Shown here: positions 55,070 to 63,179 of the stretch, piece after piece
Layout of the letters: every line of letters begins with the position of its first letter
Position numbering within the stretch: position 1 is the first letter of the stretch
Assembly (NCBI RefSeq): GCF_900232825.1
Contig: NZ_OCTP01000010.1
Coordinates: 1 to 64,000 of the forward strand
Reading direction: 5' to 3'
Origin: Anaerococcus sp. Marseille-P3625
GTDB lineage: Bacteria; Bacillota; Clostridia; Tissierellales; Peptoniphilaceae
DNA: 64,000 nt
Translations under genes and position numbers: made by a program
Notes under the pieces: model-generated
Databases searched by the model: none
The model's input: the letters and a program-made list of their open reading frames with translations, nothing else
What the model was told of the DNA's origin: nothing

Positions 55070-56143
55070 GTGGCAAAAAAAGAAAAAAATTTAACAGATG
55101 ATAAACAAAAAGCCTTAGATCAAGCCTTTACAGCCATAGAAAAAAAATATGGCAAAGGGGCAATAATGAAAATGGGCGATAGACCTCATATTTCAGTTTC
55201 CGCAATTCCAACAGGAGCTATAAATTTAGATTTAGCACTTGGAGTTGGTGGAATACCAAGAGGAAGAGTAATAGAAGTTTATGGTCCAGAATCTTCTGGT
55301 AAAACAACACTTGCTCTACACATAATAGCTGAAGATCAAAAAGAAGGCAATACTTGTGCTTTTATAGATGCAGAACACGCTATGGATGCAGAATACGCAA
55401 GAAATCTTGGAGTTGATATAGATAATCTAATCTTATCTCAACCAGATACTGGAGAGCAAGGTTTGGATATAGCAGAGCATTTAGTTCGCTCTCAAGCAGT
55501 AGACTTAATAGTTATTGACTCTGTTGCAGCCCTTGTGCCAAAAGCTGAAATAGAAGGAGAAATGGGAGCAAGTCATGTAGGACTTCAAGCAAGGCTTATG
55601 AGTCAAGCTCTAAGAAGACTAACAGGTTCTATTTCAAAAACAAACACAACTGTTTTATTCATAAACCAACTAAGAGATAAGGTTGGAGTATCATATGGTT
55701 CTCCAGAAACTACGACAGGTGGACGTGCCCTAAAATTTTATTCTTCAGTAAGACTTGATATAAGAAGAATTAAAACCATAACAGAAGGTGATAATTCCAT
55801 AGGTTCACGTACAAGAGTAAAAATTGTAAAAAATAAAGTTGCACCACCATTTAAAGTTGTTGAATTTGACATAATGTATGGTCAAGGAATTTCAAAATCC
55901 GGAATTATCCTAGATACAGCAGTAGAAGAAGGAATCATAGAAAAAGCTGGAAGCTGGTTTTCTTATGGAGATGAAAAACTAGGTCAAGGAAGAGAAAAAG
56001 TAAAAACCTACCTAGAAGAAAATACAGATATTATGAATGAAATTGAAGCAAAAATTAGAGCAAAATTAACAGAAGATCCAAGTGCTATCCATTCAGCAAC
56101 TGATGATGAAGAAGAAGAGATAAAAAGCTCTGATGACGAGTAA
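55070..56143 (+). CDS. recA: Recombinase RecA
   Basis: A 357-residue strand-exchange ATPase. Walker [40 protein letters not shown], and [24 protein letters not shown] (loop L2 region), ending in an acidic tail. The start is GTG 55070 after AGGAG. A terminator follows. Confidence 0.98.
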   Translation: MAKKEKNLTDDKQKALDQAFTAIEKKYGKGAIMKMGDRPHISVSAIPTGAINLDLALGVGGIPRGRVIEVYGPESSGKTTLALHIIAEDQKEGNTCAFIDAEHAMDAEYARNLGVDIDNLILSQPDTGEQGLDIAEHLVRSQAVDLIVIDSVAALVPKAEIEGEMGASHVGLQARLMSQALRRLTGSISKTNTTVLFINQLRDKVGVSYGSPETTTGGRALKFYSSVRLDIRRIKTITEGDNSIGSRTRVKIVKNKVAPPFKVVEFDIMYGQGISKSGIILDTAVEEGIIEKAGSWFSYGDEKLGQGREKVKTYLEENTDIMNEIEAKIRAKLTEDPSAIHSATDDEEEEIKSSDDE

Positions 56144-56147
56144 AATG

Positions 56148-56184
56148 AAACTGGAGTTTATAAAAAATAAACTTCAGTTTTTTA
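56148..56184 (+). terminator. Terminator after recA
   Basis: AACTGGAGTTTA / TAAACTTCAGTT stem (one G-U) followed by TTTTTT. A short (TA)7 run lies further on at 56211-56224. Confidence 0.87.
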
Positions 56185-56335
56185 ATTCATTTGAAAATTT
56201 AAAACAGCAATATATATATATATAAAAATATGATAATATTTATGAGAAATCTGCGATTTATTTTACTATTATATAATTTGATAAAATTAAAATTGTAAAT
56301 GCTTAATTAATCTGTTAAAAATTTTCAAAATAGGT

Positions 56336-56341
56336 TATAAT
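56336..56341 (+). promoter_or_regulatory. -10 box of the pyrH-frr unit
   Basis: TATAAT at 56336-56341, 22 bases before the TTG start. The -35 is weak (TGTTAA, 56313-56318, spacer 17). Confidence 0.45.
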
Positions 56342-56363
56342 TTATAGTAAGTAGGAGGGGATT

Positions 56364-57080
56364 TTGCAAAAATTTAAAAGAATTGTATTAAAACTAAGTG
56401 GTGAAGCACTTGCTGGATCCAAAGGCTTTGGTTTTGATGATGAAGTGATAGAAAAAATTTGCATAGCAATAAAGGAAACTTATATGCTAGGAGTTGAAAT
56501 AGCAATAGTTGTAGGCGGTGGAAACTTTTGGCGTGGTAGAAGTGGAAACTTTATAGATAGAGCAAGTTCTGATAATATAGGAATGCTTGGAACTGTTATG
56601 AATGGACTTAGAATTCAAGGTACATTAGAAGAAATGGGACTTGAAACAAGACTAATGACTGCCATTTCAATGACAGAAGTTGCAGAACCTTATATTAGAA
56701 GAAGAGCCGTAAGACATCTTGAAAAAGGAAGAATCGTTATCTTTTCTGCTGGAACTGGCCTTCCATATTTTTCAACTGATACAACAGCAAGTCTAAGAGC
56801 TTTAGAAATCAATGCTGATGTTATTTTGCTAGGAAAAACTGGTACAGATGGCATCTATGATAAAGATCCAAATGTCTATGATGATGCTATTAAGTATGAC
56901 AAATTGACTTATAAAGAAATTTTACAAAAAGAAATCAAAATTATGGACACTACAGCTTCAAGCCTTGCTATGGACAATAGCATGCCACTTATAGCTTTTG
57001 GAATTGACGATCCAGAAAACTTGGTTAGAATATTTAAAGATGAAAAACCAATAGGAACAATTGTAAAGGAGAAATTTTAA
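56364..57080 (+). CDS. pyrH: UMP kinase PyrH
   Basis: A 238-residue amino-acid-kinase-fold enzyme converting UMP to UDP. Seen: IVLKLSGEALAG, IVVGGGNFWRG, MLGTVMNGLRIQ, FSAGTGLPYFSTDT and LLGKTGTDGIYDKDP. The start is TTG with AGGAGGGG. frr follows with a one-base overlap (TAATG). Confidence 0.97.
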   Translation: MQKFKRIVLKLSGEALAGSKGFGFDDEVIEKICIAIKETYMLGVEIAIVVGGGNFWRGRSGNFIDRASSDNIGMLGTVMNGLRIQGTLEEMGLETRLMTAISMTEVAEPYIRRRAVRHLEKGRIVIFSAGTGLPYFSTDTTASLRALEINADVILLGKTGTDGIYDKDPNVYDDAIKYDKLTYKEILQKEIKIMDTTASSLAMDNSMPLIAFGIDDPENLVRIFKDEKPIGTIVKEKF

Positions 57081-57640
57081 TGAATTACGATCAAATTAAA
57101 AAATTCGCTGAAAAAGAAATGCAAGAAGCAGTTTCATCTTTTGATGATAGAATTGCAACTATTAAAGCTGGTAGAGCTACTGATGCTATCTTAGATGGCA
57201 TAACTTTTAATTATTTTGGAGTTGACACACCAATTAATCAAGCTGCAACAATATCTATTCCTGAAGCTAGATTATTAGTAATTAAGCCATGGGATAGAAA
57301 AAATATCGCACCTATAGAAAACGCTATCAATAAAGCAAATATAGGCATCAATCCACAAAATGATGGAGAAGTAATAAGACTTCCATTTCCAATTCTAACA
57401 GAAGAAAGACGTAAGGAATATACAAAAGAAGTTAATAAATATGCAGAAGAAGCAAAAATTTCTATAAGAAATAAAAGACGTGATGCTATGGATGAAGTCA
57501 AAAAAAGTGAAAAAGCTGACATAATTACAGAAGATGATAGATTTTCATTAGAAGATGACCTTCAAAAAATCACTGATAAATATATAAAGGAGATAGAAAC
57601 TTTCGCTGAGAAGAAAAACAAAGAGCTTCTTTCTGTATAA
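57080..57640 (+). CDS. frr: Ribosome recycling factor
   Basis: A 186-residue factor that splits post-termination ribosomes with EF-G. Seen: IKAGRATDAILDGI, INQAATISIPEARLLVIKPWD, LPFPILTEERRKEY and IRNKRRDAMDEVKK. Coupled to pyrH. The pilus platform gene begins 2 bases after its stop, with no terminator between. Confidence 0.97.
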   Translation: MNYDQIKKFAEKEMQEAVSSFDDRIATIKAGRATDAILDGITFNYFGVDTPINQAATISIPEARLLVIKPWDRKNIAPIENAINKANIGINPQNDGEVIRLPFPILTEERRKEYTKEVNKYAEEAKISIRNKRRDAMDEVKKSEKADIITEDDRFSLEDDLQKITDKYIKEIETFAEKKNKELLSV

Positions 57641-57642
57641 AA

Positions 57643-58740
57643 GTGAAATCATTAAATATAGATAAAATAAAATCAATACTCAATAAGGATATTATTCCTG
57701 CCAGGATCGATGGTAGGATAATTTCCTTATTTTTAAAGCAATTATCTATTTTAATTAGCTCAGGCACAGGCCTTGATAAAGCTCTAAAAATAATAGAAAA
57801 CCAGCAAATTGACAAAAAATTAAGCCTTGCCCTAGATAAAATAAATATAGATTTAGAAAGAGGCTTGACCATAGACCAAGCTTTTTCAAGTAATGAAAAT
57901 TATTTTAATCCAATGGTCGTTGCTTTTATCAAAAGTGGGGAAGAAAGTGGAAATTTTGCAAAAATACTTGACGAACTATCTTTTTACATAAATGAAGAGA
58001 GCAAAAACAAATCGATTATCAAACAAGCCATGGCTTATCCTATTATTCTTTTATTTGTAATGATTTTGATCGTAGCTATAGTTGTAAATTTCGTTTTGCC
58101 TACCTTCCAAAATGTATTTGAGAAAAATGGTCAACAATTACCAATAGCGACAAGAGCTTTAATTGATATTTCAAACTTTATCAAAAATTATGGATTTTTG
58201 ATAGTACTCTTTTTGATAATTTTTGCACTTTCTTTATTAATACTTAGAAAAGATAAGCAAAGTAAGCAAAAATTGGATGAATTTGCCCATAAATTTTTAG
58301 CTTTTAAGAAATTAAGGCAAACAAAATTGGAATATCAAGTATCAAGGCTACTTTACATACTTAGATCTGGAGACATTGAGATCAAAAAAAGCTTATTTAT
58401 GATAGAAAAGTCTTTCAAAAATGAATACATAAAAGAAAATATTAGAAATATTACAAATGAAATAAATCAAGGAAAGACTTTGTCAAAAAGTATTTCTAAC
58501 AAAGATATTTTCTCTTCTTTGTTTAAATCTATGGTTGAAATTGGAGAAAATAGCGGAAATTTGCTAGAAACTCTTAAAAAATCGAGCGAGTATTTTTCTA
58601 ATGATTACATATACAAATTAAAAAAATTAGCGGCTTTGGCTGAGCCTGTGATGGTAATTATAATGAGTATATTGGTTGGTTTTGTGGTTTTTGCTATCGC
58701 CATACCAATATTTGATTCTATAAATACCATCGGTCTATAG
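57643..58740 (+). CDS. Type IV pilus/pseudopilus inner-membrane platform protein (PilC/ComGB/GspF)
   Basis: A 365-residue polytopic protein with two T2SSF repeats (~25-145: FLKQLSILISSGTGLDKAL...MVVAFIKSGEESGNFAKIL; ~230-350: YQVSRLLYILRSGDIEIKKSL...MVEIGENSGNLLETL) and three TMs (~130-150, ~180-200, ~335-360). The platform turns ATPase motion into pilin extraction. It begins with GTG 2 bases after frr and lacks a clear SD, so it probably depends on translational coupling to frr. First gene of the cluster to 61632. Confidence 0.9.
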   Translation: MKSLNIDKIKSILNKDIIPARIDGRIISLFLKQLSILISSGTGLDKALKIIENQQIDKKLSLALDKINIDLERGLTIDQAFSSNENYFNPMVVAFIKSGEESGNFAKILDELSFYINEESKNKSIIKQAMAYPIILLFVMILIVAIVVNFVLPTFQNVFEKNGQQLPIATRALIDISNFIKNYGFLIVLFLIIFALSLLILRKDKQSKQKLDEFAHKFLAFKKLRQTKLEYQVSRLLYILRSGDIEIKKSLFMIEKSFKNEYIKENIRNITNEINQGKTLSKSISNKDIFSSLFKSMVEIGENSGNLLETLKKSSEYFSNDYIYKLKKLAALAEPVMVIIMSILVGFVVFAIAIPIFDSINTIGL

Positions 58741-58748
58741 GAGAGATT

Positions 58749-59132
58749 ATGAAAAATAAAAAGAAAAAAGGATTTACATTAATTGAACTTGTAATTGTTA
58801 TTGCAATTATTGGAGTTTTGGCAGCAATTGCTATCCCTAGATATAATACTGCTAGAAAAAAAGCTGCAAATACAGCTCATAATGCCAATGTGCAAATGCT
58901 AAAGTCGGCAGCTATTTTAAGGCAAAGTGAGATAAACGATTCTAATACTACTATCACATGGACAAAAGATAATCAAAAGGATAATAACTACGTTGAAAAA
59001 TGGCCGGAAATTCCTGCTGGCGCTGATGTTTCTGGCGATTCCTATATTGTAACTATTACAAAAGATAAAATTGATGTAAAACCTAACGAAATACAAATAC
59101 AAACAAAACCAGATAAAAAAAGTGTTAATTAA
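58749..59132 (+). CDS. Type IV pilin, probable major subunit
   Basis: A 127-residue prepilin with a short basic leader MKNKKKKG cut before FTLIELVIVIAIIGVLAAIA (Glu5 present), then RYNTARKKAA...AHNANVQMLKSAA, a typical helix spine, and a C-terminal beta region. It has the strongest SD of the cluster (AGGAGAG), which fits the major subunit. Low in Cys, so no disulphide loop. It overlaps the peptidase gene by 11 bases. Confidence 0.9.
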   Translation: MKNKKKKGFTLIELVIVIAIIGVLAAIAIPRYNTARKKAANTAHNANVQMLKSAAILRQSEINDSNTTITWTKDNQKDNNYVEKWPEIPAGADVSGDSYIVTITKDKIDVKPNEIQIQTKPDKKSVN

Positions 59133-59838
59133 TATTTTTATATTTGCCCTAGGAGCCATTTTTGGCTCTTTTTGCAATTGTTTTATAAGTAGAAAAATTA
59201 AAAATGAAAGCATAATCTATCCACCAAGTCATTGTGATTTTTGCAATCATAGGCTAAAAATTTGGGAGAAAATTCCCCTAATAAGTTTTCTCCTATTAAA
59301 AGGAAGATGCAATTATTGTAAGAAAAAAATTCCTATCGACAATTTCATCATGGAAATAACTTGTGGAATTATTGGACTTTTATTTTTTGATGCAAATAAT
59401 TTGTTAAGATCGATTTTATTGATATCTGCCCTATATTTATCCTTAGTTATAGCCATAATTGATCTAAAAAGCTTTGATATTTACCTAAATCAGGTTGGAA
59501 TTTTGGAACTTATAGGATTGGTATATCGATTTTTATACCTAAAATTTGATTTTGATTTTATTCTTATAAGTCTTGCCTTTAGCGTAATTTACTTTGTAAT
59601 TTATAAAATTTTTGACAAAAGTCTTGGAAATGGCGATATATATTTTTATCTTGTCTTATTTTTATTTATAGAAAATATTGAAATTATATATTTTATTCTC
59701 TACTCCATATGGCTTGGGGCAATTTTTGGCATAATTATTGGGATTAAAAATAGAAATATGAAAATCAAAATTCCCTTTTGCATATATATTTTTCTAGCTT
59801 TTTTAATCGTCATGGTAAAATTAAGGATATTTTCATGA
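59122..59838 (+). CDS. Prepilin leader peptidase / N-methyltransferase (PilD/ComC)
   Basis: A 238-residue membrane aspartyl protease that cuts and N-methylates the pilins around it. Seen: FALGAIFGSFCNC, the zinc-type Cys pairs CDFC and CNYC (methyltransferase domain), and the two catalytic Asps D114 (AIIDLKSFDI) and D172 (GNGDIY). Start GTG 59122 has a poor SD and overlaps the pilin end. No later ATG keeps the essential FGSF motif. Confidence 0.92.
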   Translation: MLINIFIFALGAIFGSFCNCFISRKIKNESIIYPPSHCDFCNHRLKIWEKIPLISFLLLKGRCNYCKKKIPIDNFIMEITCGIIGLLFFDANNLLRSILLISALYLSLVIAIIDLKSFDIYLNQVGILELIGLVYRFLYLKFDFDFILISLAFSVIYFVIYKIFDKSLGNGDIYFYLVLFLFIENIEIIYFILYSIWLGAIFGIIIGIKNRNMKIKIPFCIYIFLAFLIVMVKLRIFS

Positions 59839-60287
59839 AAAAGAAGGGTTTTACTTTATTAGAATTAATAGTAGTTTTATTTATAATGTCAATCATTATT
59901 GGAATTGCAAGCATTAGATTTAATGTTATTGATAAAATAAAGGCAAATATGGAACTCCAAACACTTATTAATGATGTAGACTATGCTAAAATGAAGGCAA
60001 TTGCAACAGGACAAACTACATATATAAAATTTGGAAAAGATAGTTACATTGTAAAAATCCATGATACATTTATTGAAGATAAGATTTATAGGCAACTAGA
60101 TTATATTACTTTCTTACATTTTTCAACTAGCAATGACGGTAATTTGATAGAATTTAATTCAAATGGAAGTGTAACTTATCCTGGCACTGTAAGCATTAAT
60201 GTTAGTGATAAATCTGGTAATACGAAAAATTACGAATTAGTAGTTATTGTAGGAGGTGGACATGCTAGAATTAGAGAAAAACAATAA
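59835..60287 (+). CDS. Minor pseudopilin, GspH/ComGD-like
   Basis: A 150-residue prepilin: MKKKG cut before FTLLELIVVLFIMSIII, then a beta-rich C-terminal domain with IDKIKANMELQTLINDVDYAKMKAIATGQTT split over the GspH/FimT-type helix. ATG 59835 (after AAGG) is preferred over 59778. It overlaps the peptidase gene by 4 bases and the next pilin gene by 26. Confidence 0.83.
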   Translation: MKKKGFTLLELIVVLFIMSIIIGIASIRFNVIDKIKANMELQTLINDVDYAKMKAIATGQTTYIKFGKDSYIVKIHDTFIEDKIYRQLDYITFLHFSTSNDGNLIEFNSNGSVTYPGTVSINVSDKSGNTKNYELVVIVGGGHARIREKQ

Positions 60288-60627
60288 AGGATTTACACTT
60301 ATTGAAACTATTGTTACCTTAGGATTTTTTGCATTGATTGCAGCAATGCTATTACCATCTATAAATAATCTTATGACGGCGTCCAAAAAAGAAAAAGAAA
60401 CTAGCAAAATAATTTATGCTCTAGAAAGTGCTATAGAAAACGAAAAATCTAAAGATACAAATGATAAGGAATATGGACACTCAATAAAAAATTATAATGG
60501 TTATGAAATAGATATTATCAGAAGTTACTATGGAGAAAATTTAGATAAAATTGAGGTTAAATATAAAGATTATAAACTTGACCTAATTGAGGTAGTTAAT
60601 GAAGAAAAATGGCTTTACTCTAATTGA
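60262..60627 (+). CDS. Minor pseudopilin
   Basis: A 121-residue prepilin: MLELEKNNKG cut before FTLIETIVTLGFFALIAAML (Glu5 present), then a charged soluble part. ATG 60262 follows AGGAGGTG; the GTG at 60256 lies inside that SD. It overlaps both neighbours (26 and 29 bases). Which ComG/Pil minor pilin it equals is not clear. Confidence 0.8.
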   Translation: MLELEKNNKGFTLIETIVTLGFFALIAAMLLPSINNLMTASKKEKETSKIIYALESAIENEKSKDTNDKEYGHSIKNYNGYEIDIIRSYYGENLDKIEVKYKDYKLDLIEVVNEEKWLYSN

Positions 60628-61090
60628 ACTTTTGGCGAGCCTTGCGATAGTAAGTATAATCGCAATTGTTATTACATCAATATTTTCTATTAGTTTTAAG
60701 TCAATCGATAATAGTTTTGAAGAAGAAATTACATATAAAGAATCAACTTTTTGTATGCTTTACATAGAAAATATTGTTAGATCTGCCTATAGTCTTGAAA
60801 TTATTGAAGGAAATGAAGAAAATAATCTAAAAGCTTACGTGGTTAGTGATTCAGGAGAAATAATATCTAGTAAATTTAGAATAAAAAATCGAGAAGGAAC
60901 TAACTATCTTGAGGAATATCACGATAATTTATCTAACAAAAGTGAGAAAGGTGCTTGGATAAAAATTGGAATATGCCAAAATTTATATTTAAATTATAAT
61001 CCTAACAAAAAATCAGTGCATATTATTTTAAATGATGATAGTGCAAGCGATAGGTATGAAAGCATCATTTATGTGGGTGATAGATTATGA
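60599..61090 (+). CDS. Minor pseudopilin, ComGF/PilW-like
   Basis: A 163-residue prepilin: MKKNG cut before FTLIELLASLAIVSIIAIVI (Glu5 present), followed by a soluble domain of PilW/ComGF-like length. It overlaps the next gene by 4 bases (ATGA). Confidence 0.8.
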   Translation: MKKNGFTLIELLASLAIVSIIAIVITSIFSISFKSIDNSFEEEITYKESTFCMLYIENIVRSAYSLEIIEGNEENNLKAYVVSDSGEIISSKFRIKNREGTNYLEEYHDNLSNKSEKGAWIKIGICQNLYLNYNPNKKSVHIILNDDSASDRYESIIYVGDRL

Positions 61091-61632
61091 AAAAAGGATT
61101 TATTTCTATAGTTACTCTGATGATTTTACTTATTCTTAGTTTAACGTTAAATTTTTTATACCAGCAAAATATAAGTACAAGTGAGTATTCAAAAGATCTA
61201 TATAATAAGAAAAAAGCGCAATATTTAGCGGAATCTATAATAAATATTTACCTAGAAAATAATCATGATAAAATTAATGAATTGATTAAAGAAGATTATA
61301 AAAATATTGGAAAATCAAAAATATCTATTGATAATTATGAACCATATAAATATACTAGAGAAATAATACCTTGCAAAGAAATTATTGATCCTTACGAACA
61401 TTTAGGAATTGATAGATCAATAATCTATGATGATGAATTATATAATATCAAATTGACATTTGTAGATAGAATTGATAGTCAGAAGATTAAAAAACTTTAT
61501 ATGCTGAGTAACGATAGTTGGATTAAAGTGGGAAATAGTTCTGCATTATCAGAAATCTACTTTAAAGTTTTAGAAAATAGCGAAATAGAGGATGATTATA
61601 AAATAGAAATTGCTTTTAGACGCACATATTAG
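61087..61632 (+). CDS. PilX-like pilus assembly protein
   Basis: A 181-residue protein with MKKG then FISIVTLMILLILSLTLNFLY, a prepilin-like N-terminus that lacks Glu5 in the usual place, as in PilX/GspK-like tip pilins. YNKKKAQYLAESIIN matches the A-x-x-x-A-E-x-G/S-like helix of PilX proteins. Last gene of the pilus cluster. Confidence 0.72.
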   Translation: MKKGFISIVTLMILLILSLTLNFLYQQNISTSEYSKDLYNKKKAQYLAESIINIYLENNHDKINELIKEDYKNIGKSKISIDNYEPYKYTREIIPCKEIIDPYEHLGIDRSIIYDDELYNIKLTFVDRIDSQKIKKLYMLSNDSWIKVGNSSALSEIYFKVLENSEIEDDYKIEIAFRRTY

Positions 61633-61651
61633 TTTTTTATATAAAAAGTTT

Positions 61652-61660
61652 TGGTATAAT
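61652..61660 (+). promoter_or_regulatory. Extended -10 promoter of ackA
   Basis: TGG-TATAAT (TATAAT 61655-61660), 32 bases before the ackA ATG. The -35 is poor. Confidence 0.55.
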
Positions 61661-61692
61661 AGATATAGAAAGTCAAATAAAAAGGAGTTTAA

Positions 61693-62883
61693 ATGAAAAT
61701 TTTAGTAATTAATTGTGGATCTTCATCACTAAAATATCAATTATTTGATATGGAAAATGAAGAAGTTTTGGTAAAAGGACTTGTTGAAAGAATTGGCATT
61801 GAAGGAAGTCGTCTTGTTCAAAAGAAAAATGGCGATGAATTTATAATAGAAGAGCCAATGGAAAATCATACCCAAGCTGTAGGACACGTTTTTGATGCCC
61901 TTGTAGATAGTGAAAATGGTGTTTTATCAAGCCTAGATGAAATCGATGCTGTTGGACATAGATTCGTTCATGGTGGAGAAAAAATGACAAAATCTGCCCT
62001 AATTGACGATGAAGTTAAAGAAGCTATAAATGAAGCAGCAAAATTTGCTCCACTTCACAATCCTGCAAACTTAATGGGCCTTAAAGCTTGTGAAGAATTA
62101 CTTCCAAATGTGCCAAATGTTGCAGTATTTGATACAGCTTTCCATCAAACAATGCCAGCAAAAACTTTCCTTTATGGAATCGACTACAAATACTATGAAC
62201 AAGAAGCAATTAGAAAATACGGTTTCCATGGAACAAGCCACAATTATATAACAAAAAGAGCAGCTGATCTTTTAGGCAAAGATTTAAGCCAAACAAATAT
62301 AATTTCAGCTCACTTAGGAAATGGTTCATCAATCACAGCTGTCAAAGAAGGAAAATCTTTTGATACAACAATGGGACTTACTCCACTTGAAGGACTTGTA
62401 ATGGGAACAAGATCAGGAGATTTGGATCCAACAGTTGTAACATATATTGAAGAAAAAGAAAATTTATCTCCTTCACAAATGAATGATCTTTTAAACAAAA
62501 AATCTGGAGTTCTTGGGGTATCTGGAGTAAGCTCTGACTTTAGAGATCTAGAAGAAGCTGCTAATAATGGCAACCAAAGAGCTCAATATGCCCTAGATAT
62601 GTTTACAACTCGTGCAAAAAGATATATAGCTGGATATATGGCAGAAATTGAAAGATGCGATGCCATAGTATTTACAGGTGGAATCGGAGAAAACTCAATA
62701 GAACTTAGAGAAGAAATGATGAAAGGCTTTGAACAATTTGGTATAAAAATTGATAAAGAAGCTAACAAAGTTCGTGGTGGTGAACATATAATTTCAACCG
62801 AGGATTCAAAAGTTAAAGTTATGGTTGTTGCTACAAACGAAGAGTTGATGATTGCAAGAGATACACAAAATTTAGTTAAATAA
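61693..62883 (+). CDS. ackA: Acetate kinase
   Basis: A 396-residue ASKHA kinase that makes ATP from acetyl phosphate during fermentation. Seen: VINCGSSSLKYQLFD, HRFVHGGE, PLHNPANL, AVFDTAFHQTMP, YGFHGTSHNYI, HLGNGSSITAVKEGKSFDT and FTGGIGENS. Full length. pta is not in the window. AAGGAG precedes the ATG. Confidence 0.98.
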   Translation: MKILVINCGSSSLKYQLFDMENEEVLVKGLVERIGIEGSRLVQKKNGDEFIIEEPMENHTQAVGHVFDALVDSENGVLSSLDEIDAVGHRFVHGGEKMTKSALIDDEVKEAINEAAKFAPLHNPANLMGLKACEELLPNVPNVAVFDTAFHQTMPAKTFLYGIDYKYYEQEAIRKYGFHGTSHNYITKRAADLLGKDLSQTNIISAHLGNGSSITAVKEGKSFDTTMGLTPLEGLVMGTRSGDLDPTVVTYIEEKENLSPSQMNDLLNKKSGVLGVSGVSSDFRDLEEAANNGNQRAQYALDMFTTRAKRYIAGYMAEIERCDAIVFTGGIGENSIELREEMMKGFEQFGIKIDKEANKVRGGEHIISTEDSKVKVMVVATNEELMIARDTQNLVK

Positions 62884-62888
62884 TTTCC

Positions 62889-62917
62889 TTGACAATATTT
62901 GATATAGAATATATAAT
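62889..62917 (+). promoter_or_regulatory. Consensus promoter of rpmF-plsX
   Basis: Perfect TTGACA (62889-62894), 17-base spacer, perfect TATAAT (62912-62917). It is the only fully consensus promoter I found here. Confidence 0.85.
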
Positions 62918-62955
62918 GTTAAAGATTGCTAAAACTGATAAGAGGAGGTGTAAGG

Positions 62956-63135
62956 ATGGCAGTACCAAAGAGAAGAACATCAAAAACAAGAAAAAATAAA
63001 AGAAGAGCCTCAGCTTATACTTTGAATAGATCAAATTTTGTTGAGTGTCCAAATTGTCATGAGCCAAAGCTTCAACACAGAGTTTGCCCAAACTGTGGAG
63101 AATACAAAGGCCAAGCAATATTTGACGAACAATAA
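62956..63135 (+). CDS. rpmF: 50S ribosomal protein L32
   Basis: A 59-residue protein: [18 protein letters not shown] start and two zinc-type pairs CPNC and CPNC. ATG 62956 follows GGAGGTG; an earlier in-frame ATG at 62926 has no SD and gives a non-conserved extension. The DUF177 gene that often precedes rpmF is absent. Confidence 0.97.
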   Translation: MAVPKRRTSKTRKNKRRASAYTLNRSNFVECPNCHEPKLQHRVCPNCGEYKGQAIFDEQ

Positions 63136-63160
63136 GATAGTGTTTTACACTATCTTTTTT
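63136..63160 (+). terminator. Terminator between rpmF and plsX
   Basis: GATAGTG-TTTTA-CACTATC followed by six Ts. plsX starts 20 bases later, so its expression needs read-through or another promoter. Confidence 0.85.
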
Positions 63161-63179
63161 AGTACCTAAAAGAGGACTT

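Noticed and set aside
56211-56224. (TA)7 run as a phase-variable promoter element
   Set aside because: It lies more than 110 bases before the pyrH -10 box and outside any recognisable promoter spacing.
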